In this document: positions 25,301-37,300 of the stretch, one piece after another
Numbering within the stretch: position 1 is the stretch's first letter
How the letters are laid out: each line of letters starts with the position of its first letter
Source of the DNA: Anisus vortex
Taxonomy: Eukaryota > Mollusca > Gastropoda > Planorbidae
Direction of reading: 5' to 3'
Length of the DNA: 64,000 nucleotides
NCBI GenBank assembly: GCA_949126835.1
Contig: OX421506.1
Location: 20,160,926-20,224,925, forward strand
Program-made: the position numbers and the translations under genes
The notes under the pieces: generated by a model
Databases searched by the model: none
Told to the model about the DNA's origin: nothing
Seen by the model: the letters and a program-made list of their open reading frames with translations, nothing else

Positions 25301-28300
25301 TCTCGTCAAATCGCGACTTCTGTGAAGCCTTCTCCGTGAAGCCTTCCCGTTGATCAAGTCCATATTATCTTGTTTGTAAATACTGGATTATAATATCATA
25401 CGTTATTTCCACTTGCTTCAATACTTGTTCGTTGACATGAGCTAGGAAATTGAATGAACACACTACTGCATAGACTAGAACTAGTCTTCTAGACTCTTGT
25501 AGCACCCCATCACCCTTAGATAAATACATACGTTTGTCATCAGGTGATTTATTGCAATGGGTATTTCGTGCAATATGAAAAGACAGTAATTTATGTGCAC
25601 GTCAAGACTCTAGTGCAGTGGTTCCCAACCTTCCTAATGCGCGACCCCTTTTAATACAGCTTCTCACGTTTGGCGACCCCCAACCATAAAACTATTTTCG
25701 TCGCCACCTTATAACTGTAATTTGCTACTTGACTTAGTTGTAATGGAAATATTAGATATGCAGAATGTATTTTCATTGTTAAAAATTAAAGCATACCCTA
25801 GTGATTAATTAAGAAAACAATATTTAATTATATTTGATAGTGTCAAATATTTACTTATTATAACACGAACTTCGGTGCGAGGTTTTGGACATCATGAATA
25901 GACCCGCACAGCCAATACACCACCACACAATCCACTACAGTCATAAATCTATCAACATGCTGAATATATTTTAGTCCCTACCCTAATGAAATAGTTTAAT
26001 ATGCCTCTGGAAAACTCCTGGAATTTTGTGGTGCAATTTTTGTGGTGCAATTTTTTTTTTACCAACTACGAACTCTGTTTTCAGTTTCCCCCCCCCCCCC
26101 CCCCCCGGCCGGTCCATCTTGCGGCTGTTTTCATCTGTTAGCAACAGGTTGTCTGAAGCCTTACCTAAGTTCCTGGACTGTTTGTCAATACACCAACTTT
26201 GTATATTTGCTTGTCCAAGTCATTTGACAATTTGACAGCTTCTCCAACTAACAGGAATAAATAAAAAACAGCTGATGAATCATATCTGGTGGGGATACCT
26301 TTTTTTGTCACCCCAGTCACCTCATTTATGTTATGAATAGAATGAATTTATTTTGTGTTTTTTTTTCCCATTCTCTATTGACTATTCATCAAGTTAACAC
26401 AGTGTGTGTATTAATTAGACATTGATTGTCAATAACATTTTGCTACAAGTGTAGCATCAGAGGTGGTGGTAATTCTATGTGTAGTACATAGTTATTATCA
26501 TAAAAACTTTTAAAACTTGCTTATGATTAACACTCACACAGAGATACAACAGAACATTATAATTATTTAAAGTTAACATCTATTATAGAGTTTAAAGCTG
26601 AGTTCATATAGGTGCATGTCATCTTATATATATATATATATATATAAAGTACAATGTGTGTGTGGATTCTGATCCCCATTGGTTAACTTAACGACACGTG
26701 ACCTTAATATCTCATATTTTACTTTTGCGATCTCACTTACGTGTCCTCCCTAGCTTAGTGGTTCAACTATCCAACTGCCATGTCGGGACCTGGATTTGAT
26801 TCCCCACTGATGACTTGTTTTTCTTTTTCTCCTTTTTTTTTAAATGTCCATTAATATTACTTTTTTTTTAGGTTGTAAAACATAAAACAAAGCTACGGGA
26901 AAGCTATTTTGAGTCTAATGAAGTGGATTTAAATAAAGAAATAAAAAATGTTCAAAGCCTAGACTACATTAATACATAGTGTTTGAATTCCAAATATATA
27001 ATAATTCATATGTTTACTTATGGCATTGAATCAAATATTTTCATTTTGTAGTCAATATGGAGGTTCAACAAAAATCAAAATTCTCATTAACCTTTGACTT
27101 ATAATTAGGTCACTGCAATCAATAAACTTATCTATGAAAAAAAAATTCTTTGTGGGATTCTAGTGACATGAACTAGTTAAAGGTGAGGGTTGTGGCAGCC
27201 ACATGTAATCTTTTCATTTATAGGTCTTCCTACCTTTAAAAAAATCTCAAGTGCTAATCATGCTTGACTCCAGTAGCACACCCACCACAACTGTCAGGCA
27301 GAGTTAGTTCTGTCACTTGACCCGTTCCTCCCCCACACTGTGTGGGTGGCTTGATTTCTCTTTATCTGCTGAGACCTAAAATGGCTTCCTGTCTTTTCTC
27401 AGTTCCTGCCTCCTCTCTGTAATAACTTTGTGTGTGTGTTTGTTTTGTAATAATACCTGCATAATTCAATGTATCACAATCATGTGACCCTACTTCTTGT
27501 ACAGAGAGCAGTAACAGTTGATTGTTATCTCAACACCATATATTTTATTTGATACACAACTTTTATATGCTTCCTGTATATCTTTGTTGAGATTTTATTG
27601 AATCCCAAAAACTATGAGTGAAATGGTTGTTGCTGGATTTCTTTGAAAAGCTATTAGTGGATCCTTTTTGTTTATGTAGTTCCTTTCCCAAAAAGCTGTT
27701 ACAATTTTTTAAGAAATGGTTTCACATAATCACAATGAATGTAATCAACAAATCATCAAACAACAATGTACCCATTAAAATTTTGTTTGTATGTATAGTG
27801 GTATGATATATCTTTGATAACCTCTTTCAGCATGAAATAAATGAGGAGTTTTCACTTGTAAGACTTTTTTAGTGTTACAAGTTGTTGTTTTTTTTGTTGT
27901 TTTTTTGTTGTTGTTGTTGTGTTTTACAAAACTTTTTGTTATTTGAACTTTTTTTCAAACATTATGTTGGGTTGCTGTCATCTAGTTTAAGATAATCTCC
28001 ATTTGTGTGTATGACACCTGAATTGTTACATTGTGTACAAATATTATAGTTTTTGGGTATTAAAGCCAAATATGTCAAAACATAACTTTATGGTGATGAC
28101 CATGGTCTTAGTTAATAAATAGGATTGGTGATTGTCTAAACTTTAAAATATGTTCTCTGAAGAAAATGTAAGCTCTAGGTTGACTCTTTTGATCATTGTT
28201 TTTCAGACTCCTGCCTCTCCCCGGCTTTTGAACCTGAATCCTTCAGCACAACCTTTCCGTCAGGCTCCATCTGTAAGTATCATAATTTTGTTCATGTTTT

Positions 28301-31300
28301 AAGTTTTTACTACGTTACAATCTTATCTTACTTATTACAGACGCTCCTTCTATTTAAAGATTATTGGGTCCTATGCTCAATGGATTAAATAATTCTAGAC
28401 TTCTTGTATTCAGATTCTTGTAAAGACGAACTGAAAGCTGTGTTTTGATGCAGCTTGTATATCCCTTAATTTAAATAGCAAACTAATTCAATAATTGGAC
28501 ACTTGACATTGTTTGGCAACTCTCTTCCCCAATATAGGGTTCTACTCCTCCCAAAAATCTCAACCCATCAGCACCAGCATTTCAACAGTCAGGAGAAAGA
28601 TCTCCTTCTGAAGGTGGCTATTTGGGACAAGAGGCTGGATCACCAGGTCAGTCTTTTTTTTTTTTTTAAATTCAAATTTTGCTTTGGGTTATATGGTTTT
28701 TGTTGTGTAAAAAATGGCACAGGGTCTTTTGTATTAGTTTCATCTTTGTATGCATCTAAAAAAAAAATAATTAATTTTTGAAGGCTCATTCTTGTAAATT
28801 AAAGGCATTTTCTCCCTTTCAAAATATTAAATTTAAATGAATGTAAGGAATAAGTTTATATTATATGTATTCAAATAACTATAGAGAGAAGTAAAAAAAT
28901 CAATTTGACTAGTTTTCTTAAGCATAACTATTCTAGACTTTACAAAAGATCCTTGTTTTATGTCTCATTGTTTGAAGTTATATGTGAAAATAAATGTTTG
29001 TAGTAACCTTAAGGAATGTAAAGATATTGGTAAGTTAAATGTTGTACATGGAGAAATTTATCAGGCCAGTAATCCATGCGTAGGTCAGCTTAGCCTTTTA
29101 AAAACAAATGTAATTTTATCATTGCTGCTGCAGGTCTGTTGACCAATGGAGACATTCAACAAAACGGCCAAACTTATTCATTGGTTTCATTGGGTGGGAG
29201 TGGTGCCAGCTTTCACAGAGGAGCGGCACTCTCTCAGCTGCAGGCCTCCCATCAGATGCCAGGTCTTGGAGCCCAAGGCACTGCTCTGGTGGGGCCCAAC
29301 CGGGCCTCCGCTCACCCTTTGCAGCCTCAGAGCAATCAGACAAATCATCCAATAGCTGCTGTTTCCCCGCAGCAGCACTCTCAGGCGCCTTACTTTGTCG
29401 CTGCGCCTGACAGCACGAGCGGACAGTTACTGAGGCCACATCAGCGACAAACAAGAAGGATTTCTCCCACTCACTTTGGTAAGTAGTCAGGGTATCCTAG
29501 TTTAGCCATTGGTCAGAAGACTCAACAGCAATGATTAGATCTAGCCCAGAACTCATAATCCTCCTAATTATTGCATTGGCAGTATTTGCTTCCTTACAAA
29601 CAAACAAAAAAGCTTGTATATAAACCACTTGTGTATTTGATAATGGTAGAAGGTTCTTTGTGGCTGTTGTTCATTTTGTTGTTTCTTTTTTCTTTTTAAA
29701 TTCCTATTGGATTCAGTGTTTTTAGATACATTTTTCTTGTTGCTATTAATATAATAAATGACTTCACTTTATGCATAGCTGTTGTAACATTAAATACTGT
29801 ATTTACTCGTGCATAGGTCGCACTGGTTGATAGGTCAAACACTTAGTTTAGTATTATTTTTCTTATATGTTGTCATTGAACCACCTTTAGGTCACACCCT
29901 TACTTAGGGAGTTACATTTAGGTCATAGGTTCTAAATAATACACATCATAAGCTATTAGTCTACAAGCTTATGCCAATTTTATAGGTCTAGATAGGCGTT
30001 TACATATTTACAAACTTTCCTTATTATAATTTGCTATCAATACGAAAAATGCAGCCTTGGGCTTGCAATACAAAATTGGTCCAAAAGTTTAGAAGAAAAG
30101 GGTGTGTGGGTCTGAAAACATAAAATATTTGTCCATTTTGATTTGAGTTATAAATATAAAGATATTATATTTTCCCCTACGAAAGTTTTCTTAATGTAAT
30201 TGTCGGCCTAAGCAATAGCTTTGTAATTCTACTTCATAACTACCGATAGTTGCAACTTAATGATAAAACATTATCAATACTATTTTGAGTGTATAGATCA
30301 AGATCGCATCCATAATTTTTATAGAAATTTCCAGTAACAAAAGTGCGACCTATATGTGAATATATACGGTATTTAAAATTCAATTTTTCCCTTTCCTTCA
30401 ACAGTATCAATTTAAACTGTTCATATCTTATCCACCTAAAATGTTACTTTTTTTTTTTAGCAGTAATGCACGATTGAATATTGGGATAGATTTCCAACAT
30501 TTTCATGAATGTAAAAATGCACACAACCAATTAAATGTTCAACCTTATTTAAGGAAACCTCAATGTTTATTGATTAATCTTTTAGAAACTGCCCTAGTAA
30601 TATTTTTGCCCAAGTGTACTTATTAAATGCAGCATTCTAAGTAGTATTTTGCAAAATCGTAATTTCCTATGTTGTTCCTCGGGAATAGGAAATGGTGACC
30701 AAGGTGAAAGCCAACCTGTGCAGCCCAATGGAGCTCTTATTGGTGGTGTTCTCTCTGGTCAGTCAGTGGGTGGTGGAGGAGAGGAGGACTCTGAGGAAAG
30801 TGGAGGACCTGATGCAGCAAGTGGTGAAGGTAACTGGCAGCAATTGTACTGAGACATTTTTGGTGTAAAATACACAAGCCATTTTTTGTATTGTATAAAT
30901 GGATTTGCGAGTTAACCATTTCTTTTCAAAACATTTATCTTATGTATGTATTTAATCATCTTTTAAGGAGTCAGGTACCCGGACTCTGTGCTTGAACCTA
31001 TCAAGAAACAGATGCAGTTCTATTTTTCTCAGTAAGTTGGTTGTGTGTGCTTACATGTTGTTGTTGTTTTTTTGTTGTTGTTTTTATACGGGTTTTTTAT
31101 GTTTCGTAATATTTTTTCTTATTGATTTCCAAAAATGTTGATAACGTAACATATTTTTATTGTATTAACCCTACTAGACCTGACCCCACCAAGCTAATTC
31201 GCCCCCATACCTGACCTCCCTGGCAAAAAAAAAAAGATAAACATACAAGGGTTAGTAAAGTGCTAGTAGCCTAAGTGCCTTCATCAAGGCTAAAGTAGGC

Positions 31301-34300
31301 CTATTGTTTTGATGTCGAAACTTTGGAAGAAAGGGCCTTACCTTATATATTCTGTATGTTTTGTCAACTTAAGTATCTTCTTCATCAAGAACATGTAGAA
31401 AATTCCACAGCGCAAGGAGTTTGGGGGACACGCCCCCTTCCCGTATCTTTTCATGGTCAATTTGAGAAAAATATCACAAAAAAAACACTGAAATGGACCA
31501 TCCTTCAAGGTAGCCACCATTTGCAATGACTATCTCGCAGCAAATGCGATATTTGACCATGATTGGCTGTTATTTTTAGCACTATGTCCCAATTACCTAA
31601 AATTCGGTAACTCGGCATTTAGGAAATAAATTGATTACCTAATATTTGGTAACTCGGTCTGAAAGGGTTAAACCAAGTAGGGCATGTAGGGTAGATAGGC
31701 GAGTGAAAAAAAAATGTATGACATTTTTCCAAATGTTTTTCTCTTCTCTTTCATAGGGAGAATTTACCCAATGATAAGTTCTTAAATTCTAAAATGGACA
31801 ATGATAAGTACATACCTCTGGATATATTTCTGGACTTTGGTAGAATAAAGCCAATATGTAGTAACTATGAGCAGCTGGCCCAAGCAGTTGAGTGTGAGTG
31901 CATTCTTTAACTTATGCTTTATATAGTCTTTAGAAGGAATAAAAATGATTTAAAAAAAATTCTATTTTGCTAATAATTTTTAATACTTTTTGTTTTGGTC
32001 TTATTTTCTCTATTTAGCGAGTTCAATTTTAGAATTAAATGATACCAGAACAAAAGTGAGAGTCTCTCAGTGCAGAAAAACTCTGACCCTGAGGGGTTTC
32101 CCTGCCACTGCAACAGATGATGTACGTAAACATTGGTGTAGTAGTTTTTGTGCAGTGCTTGTATCCTCTGTTGGTCTCCATGATCGTCTTTTATAGGCTT
32201 TATAGAGATTGGGAAAGTTTGTGACATCTGTGAATTTGGAAATGCTTTTTATAGAAATCCCTGTTTAAATTAGATTTTGACCCCCTTCCCAGGAAACTAT
32301 CACTCTGAAATGGGAAAATTTGTGTAGCTTTGTAATTCATACATGTCAATTTTGGCTTATTTGTATAACTTAACTCACTAGTTTAAGGATGTTAATCGAC
32401 TTCACTACAATTCTTCTAATAAAAATTTTTGCCTGCTTCCCGGCAAGCTATAGCTATACATTTTTGTAATAATAGGCTTATGCTGGTTAATTATATGCTA
32501 ATGGAATGTTTTTTTTTAATGCTTTGAATGGTATAAATATATGTTTTAGAGACCCTAACCCTAACTTAATATATGTTAAAAGAAGTGTATTCTAATTTAT
32601 TTGTTTTTGAAGTTTCTGTATTGATCTGAACAGAAAATTTCTTCTAAGCTTGAATTTTTTATTTTGTGCACTGTTCAGGATATTCGTCAGTTCATATTGG
32701 ATATGGGTGCCTCACCTCCTACACACATAGAGTTTGTTATGGTGAAAGATAAATGCTCTACCTGGTATGTCAGCTTCAAAGATGAGTCCATTGCTTTGAA
32801 CTGCTTCTTTAGGCTCCATGACGCAAAGGCTGAATACAAGGGCTATCCTATTGGGGTAAGAGCTTTGTGATTATCTTTTTTTTTTTCAAACTGAAACTAA
32901 ATGACTGTCTCTAAATTAAAAATATTTTGGCCTTACCCTTGTTTGAATACATGATTATTATGAGTGCATTAATATTTACCATACTAGTTGAATTTAGTTA
33001 CTTGAATGGTAAATATGAATAAATTTTTTTTTTATTTCTGTTAGTATAAAGACTCTAGTAAGTTTTTTGTCATTTCTTTTAAATTCAAAAGTATAATATT
33101 TTTGTTCAGTGCTGCATAAAGTCATCGGGTACGCTTGCTGCTGCTGGCTACTTCCCTTCTTCTGAAGAGTCCAACCAGCGTAGAATGGCTCACCAGAATC
33201 ACGTGTCTGTTTCCACTGTAAATCCTACGGCCACGCCTGCTGTGCAGAGCACACTTGCTCAGCCGCAGCAGCCTCAGACCTTGATGCAGCCCTACAGCAC
33301 TGTGCCGATCTACAACCAGATAATGCCAGCCTCGACTGGAAGTTATTATCAGCTGGTAAAGTCATATTTTTCAGTATTTAATTGCCATGAAATTATTTTA
33401 GATCATAACATTATTGCAGAAATACATCTCATGCAATAAAAAATTTTCTAAAGAAATGGAATGCATACAGCTTACATTATTTTATAAGATTACCAATTAT
33501 ATAGCCTTAAAATATTAGAAATACTTCTATGCAACTGTCTTCTTCTCCTATTTTCTCTTCCGTCTTTGCACAATCCTCATTCAATTCTCTTTTAATCATT
33601 CTAAACATTAATAAACAGTTTTGGAATTATACTACATTCCAAAAATGAATATCCAAGTAAAAATCTTTTATTTTGGACAACACCAAGTTTTTGTTTGTAT
33701 TTGATATAAACATCAGATGTAGCGCTAACCCCCAAGTTGTGTTTATCTTGTTTTAGACGGCTGCAGCCCCTTATATGCCTTACATGACAAGTATGATAGC
33801 CCCTGGTTGGCCTGGACCTACAGCCATGGAGCCAGGAATAGTGAGTATTGAGGCCATCTGTATGGCGTACAGGCAGAGACGAGCAGCTAGCCAGCAGGTA
33901 GAGGCATGTCGCACACACACACACAAATGGGAGCATGGTGTGCTCTGCTGCTGTTATTTTATCATACACTGTTCTAATACCCACCCACCTCCATCCCCCT
34001 GTCCATTTCTCTCCATGTTATCAACTTTTCTGATCTTTTTTTGACAACACATAAAGCCAATTCGAACGTTCTCGTCCAATAAAGATAATTTATAATTGCA
34101 AGAATAAAAAAAAAATTGATTACTCTGTTATTAACCCATTGGCAAATTAGTCACTAGCAAATTATTTGCATGAAGTTAAGGTATGAAAATAAAGCAATAC
34201 AGAAGTTTTTTTTTTTTCTCTCACCTTTTTTTTTCTAAAACTTATAATTTTATTCTTTTAACATTAAAAAGATTACTTACTCTTATTAGCTGAAACACAT

Positions 34301-37300
34301 TACTAAAACATTTTAAATGATCCAAGGGGACATGTTTTTGTTAGATAAAGCAATAACTATACTTTTCCTACAGTAAATTGGGCAATGGTACAGTGACTAT
34401 ATACAGAGTAAAGACTTTTCTTAAGCCTGCATTGTGTGTGTGTGTGCATCTGAAACTGCTATTGCTGCCCGTCTCATTATTTCACATTTGTTTGTTGTGT
34501 AAATTAATGTTACAATTTTATCTATTATAGTTGCCATATTTTCATGTAAATAGCATGCTTTTAGTTGGCAGTTTTAAAAGATTTAATTTAGAAACGGGTG
34601 AATTTTTTTTCTCTAGTATTTCATTTTGTATTGTAGATGAGTCTCATTTTAATTTATAGGTCTAAGCTGTTAAGTTTTCAGTGCTATAAGCTTGTATAAA
34701 TTATAGCTTAAGCATTACAAAACTACTGGTTTTGAAAAAGATTCTTTACATTTGTTGGAATTCAGCATGCTAAATGTACTTCAGATTGAATACCTTTATA
34801 GCAACCCACCTTTTTTTTTCCCCCAGATAATGCAGAGTAATGGTTTACAACCACAACATATAAGAACGAACATGGCCAGACCCCATATTGTGCCACAGGC
34901 TGGTGGGAATCAGCACCGTTTCAACAACAAGTAAGTTATGATAAGTTCTTTTTATATAGTGTTCTTTAGTTATTATGCATACCAACGGTACTGATTGTTC
35001 ATGTTTTGATCTGTTTTACTATTACAGGCCACAGCGCAACCGAAATCAGGCATTGGAGAGAAGTGCTTCAGAAAGGTCTGGTGATCGCGGCTCTGTGGTG
35101 TCTGTTTCGACTGGCGGTCAGTCGAGGTCAAGCCCTCGTCAAGTGGAAGGCGGTTCTAATGCTGGTATTGTGCAGCAAGGGGGTGGCTATGTACCGCGTC
35201 GCCCAAGGGATGAAGTGGTACAGGTGATGAACCAGCAGCAGATGGTGAATACTGCGCAGCATCAGTATGTGACACCTCTGGTTACCCAGCAGCAACAGCA
35301 TGTTGTCACTACTGCCACACCCACTGCCATAGTCAACCCAACGGCTCAAGAAACCACTTTACATTATCAGCAGGCTCAGCCCCAGCAGCAACCTATCATT
35401 GTCCAGCCGACGATTGCCGTGCCCACGACCGCCCCTCATTTGCCCACAACACACACAAACAATCCGCCCCCTTTAGCACCTCAACAGATGCACCACCACC
35501 AGCCACCTCCCCCAGTGCAGATGCACCACCATCACCACCAGCAGCCTCCGCAGCCATCACATCACCATCAGCAGTCCGCCCACCACGCCACCCCTCCACA
35601 CTCAGTCGGCCACCAGACACACCATCAGCCCCCTCCTCAGCCACCGCCCCAGTCCCACCATCAGCCGCATCATCAGCAGCCCCTGCAGGGGGGGAATCAT
35701 CAGCCCCATCCGCACGCCCACAGCATGATGCCACCCCCACATCACCAGATGCCCCCTACTACTGCCACCCATCAACAGCATCATCAACAACACCAACAAA
35801 CACTCCAAGGAAATAGAACAGAAAGGTAATGTGTTCGTTTTTTTTATGCCCCCCTACCCATCTTTAAATTAGAAGTATGACAGCAAAATATATTTATGAT
35901 GCATCAGTAGAATTTCAATCTGCTTTGCTGTGTTTCAAGGGAAAAATTAAATTAAACATTTCAATGTTCATTTTCACTATAATCTTCATTTAATTTCTTG
36001 TTTTTAATATTAGTGTTTTTACTCTTTTTATGTGGTTTTTGTTCTTTTTAATTTCCTCATAGAAGACCTAGACGAAATAGGCGCGAGGATACAGTTAGAA
36101 ATCAGGTAAATAAAATTGTGATGTTATGTAATCTTAGTTTAGTGTGTGGTGTATGGTACATTTTGGTCTAGTGGCAGCACGTTTTGGACTCGGGTCATGA
36201 TTTGGAATTCAGGTCAAATGTTAGGGATATTTTCCTGCTGGTCTGAATGGTATCCCTGGGCAGACCCATGGTTACCTAGGATTAGTTGTGGGGACAGTAG
36301 TAAAGACCTACTGGACATTGTGCTGGCCACAGAATCTCCCTTGTTGTTCAAGGTTGCTTCATTATCCCTGTGAACTAACCCAGTCAAAAAGCAATCCATC
36401 TTTTTATTTTTTGTTTGGCACAAAACTGAGCTCATCCTTTTAAAACTTGTAACTGTAAATGAATTAAATTTTTTCTTAGTAACCTTATAATATCCACTGT
36501 AATTTTTAAAAGAGTTTTATCTGATGATTCACTGCTATTATTTTCCAGAGAAACCAGTCAAATAGGGTCAACTTTAGCTCACAGACACCCACTACAGCTG
36601 ACAATTTTACTATGGAAGCTAATTCTTTTCCACCACTTCCTGGTGCAGCAGTAAGTCTGTAGCATAAGCTGTAATATACTCTCTAAAAAAACATTTGCCA
36701 AGCCCTGAAAGTTTTTCTTTTAGTACTGATTAAAACATAAAGTCTCCTTGATTGTCCCCAGCTCTAGATTGGGATCAGTAAAAGATAGTAAAGGTTCTGG
36801 GTATCATGCTGGCCAGATTATTACTTATTTGACTTGATTAATGAAACTGGTGAACACATCTTGATCAGTCCTAAAGACCTATTAGGTCTAGAAGGAGAAC
36901 CTTTACTCTACTCACTACTACTTAATATACAGTGGAACCACTGCTTTGGAACAACTCCAACTTGGTATAAGTACAAGTCCTGTTAGAATGAAGAAGAAAA
37001 AAGTACTTTATGACCTTTGCCTGGAATGTGACTCGCTTGTTCATGATTGTATCCACAAAGAGAATCGTTATTTACAGAAAGGGATTCTCCTTTTTCTTCT
37101 CTCTTTTCAGCACCATCGTAGATAAACTTTCTTAGCAAATATTTTGCTTTTATGTATTTTCGCATTATGCATTTTGATATTAAGCCCAGTATAAATTAGT
37201 TTAGACAACCTGACAATTATAATAGGCTTTTTTTTTTTTTAATAGGAAGGGATTAATCATATTTCTTTATTTAAAAGGAGTTTTGTATAGTCTAAAGGTC

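Larger units (their letters stand above)
24506..28206. other. LARP4 intron, repeats only
   Basis: Holds a TTACAGACGCTCC repeat, a truncated hAT end, a poly-C run (26091-26106), an AT microsatellite (26625-26646) and a SINE head. Nothing else seen. Confidence 0.55.

Noticed and set aside
32551..32566. CCCTAACCCTAAC, telomere-like
   Set aside because: Only about two units; expected by chance in 64 kb and within an ordinary intron.
33601..33984. 127-codon ORF on the - strand
   Set aside because: It is antisense to a well-supported LARP4 exon.
36214..36435. - strand ORF in a LARP4 intron
   Set aside because: It overlaps the diverged SINE copy and has no coding signature.
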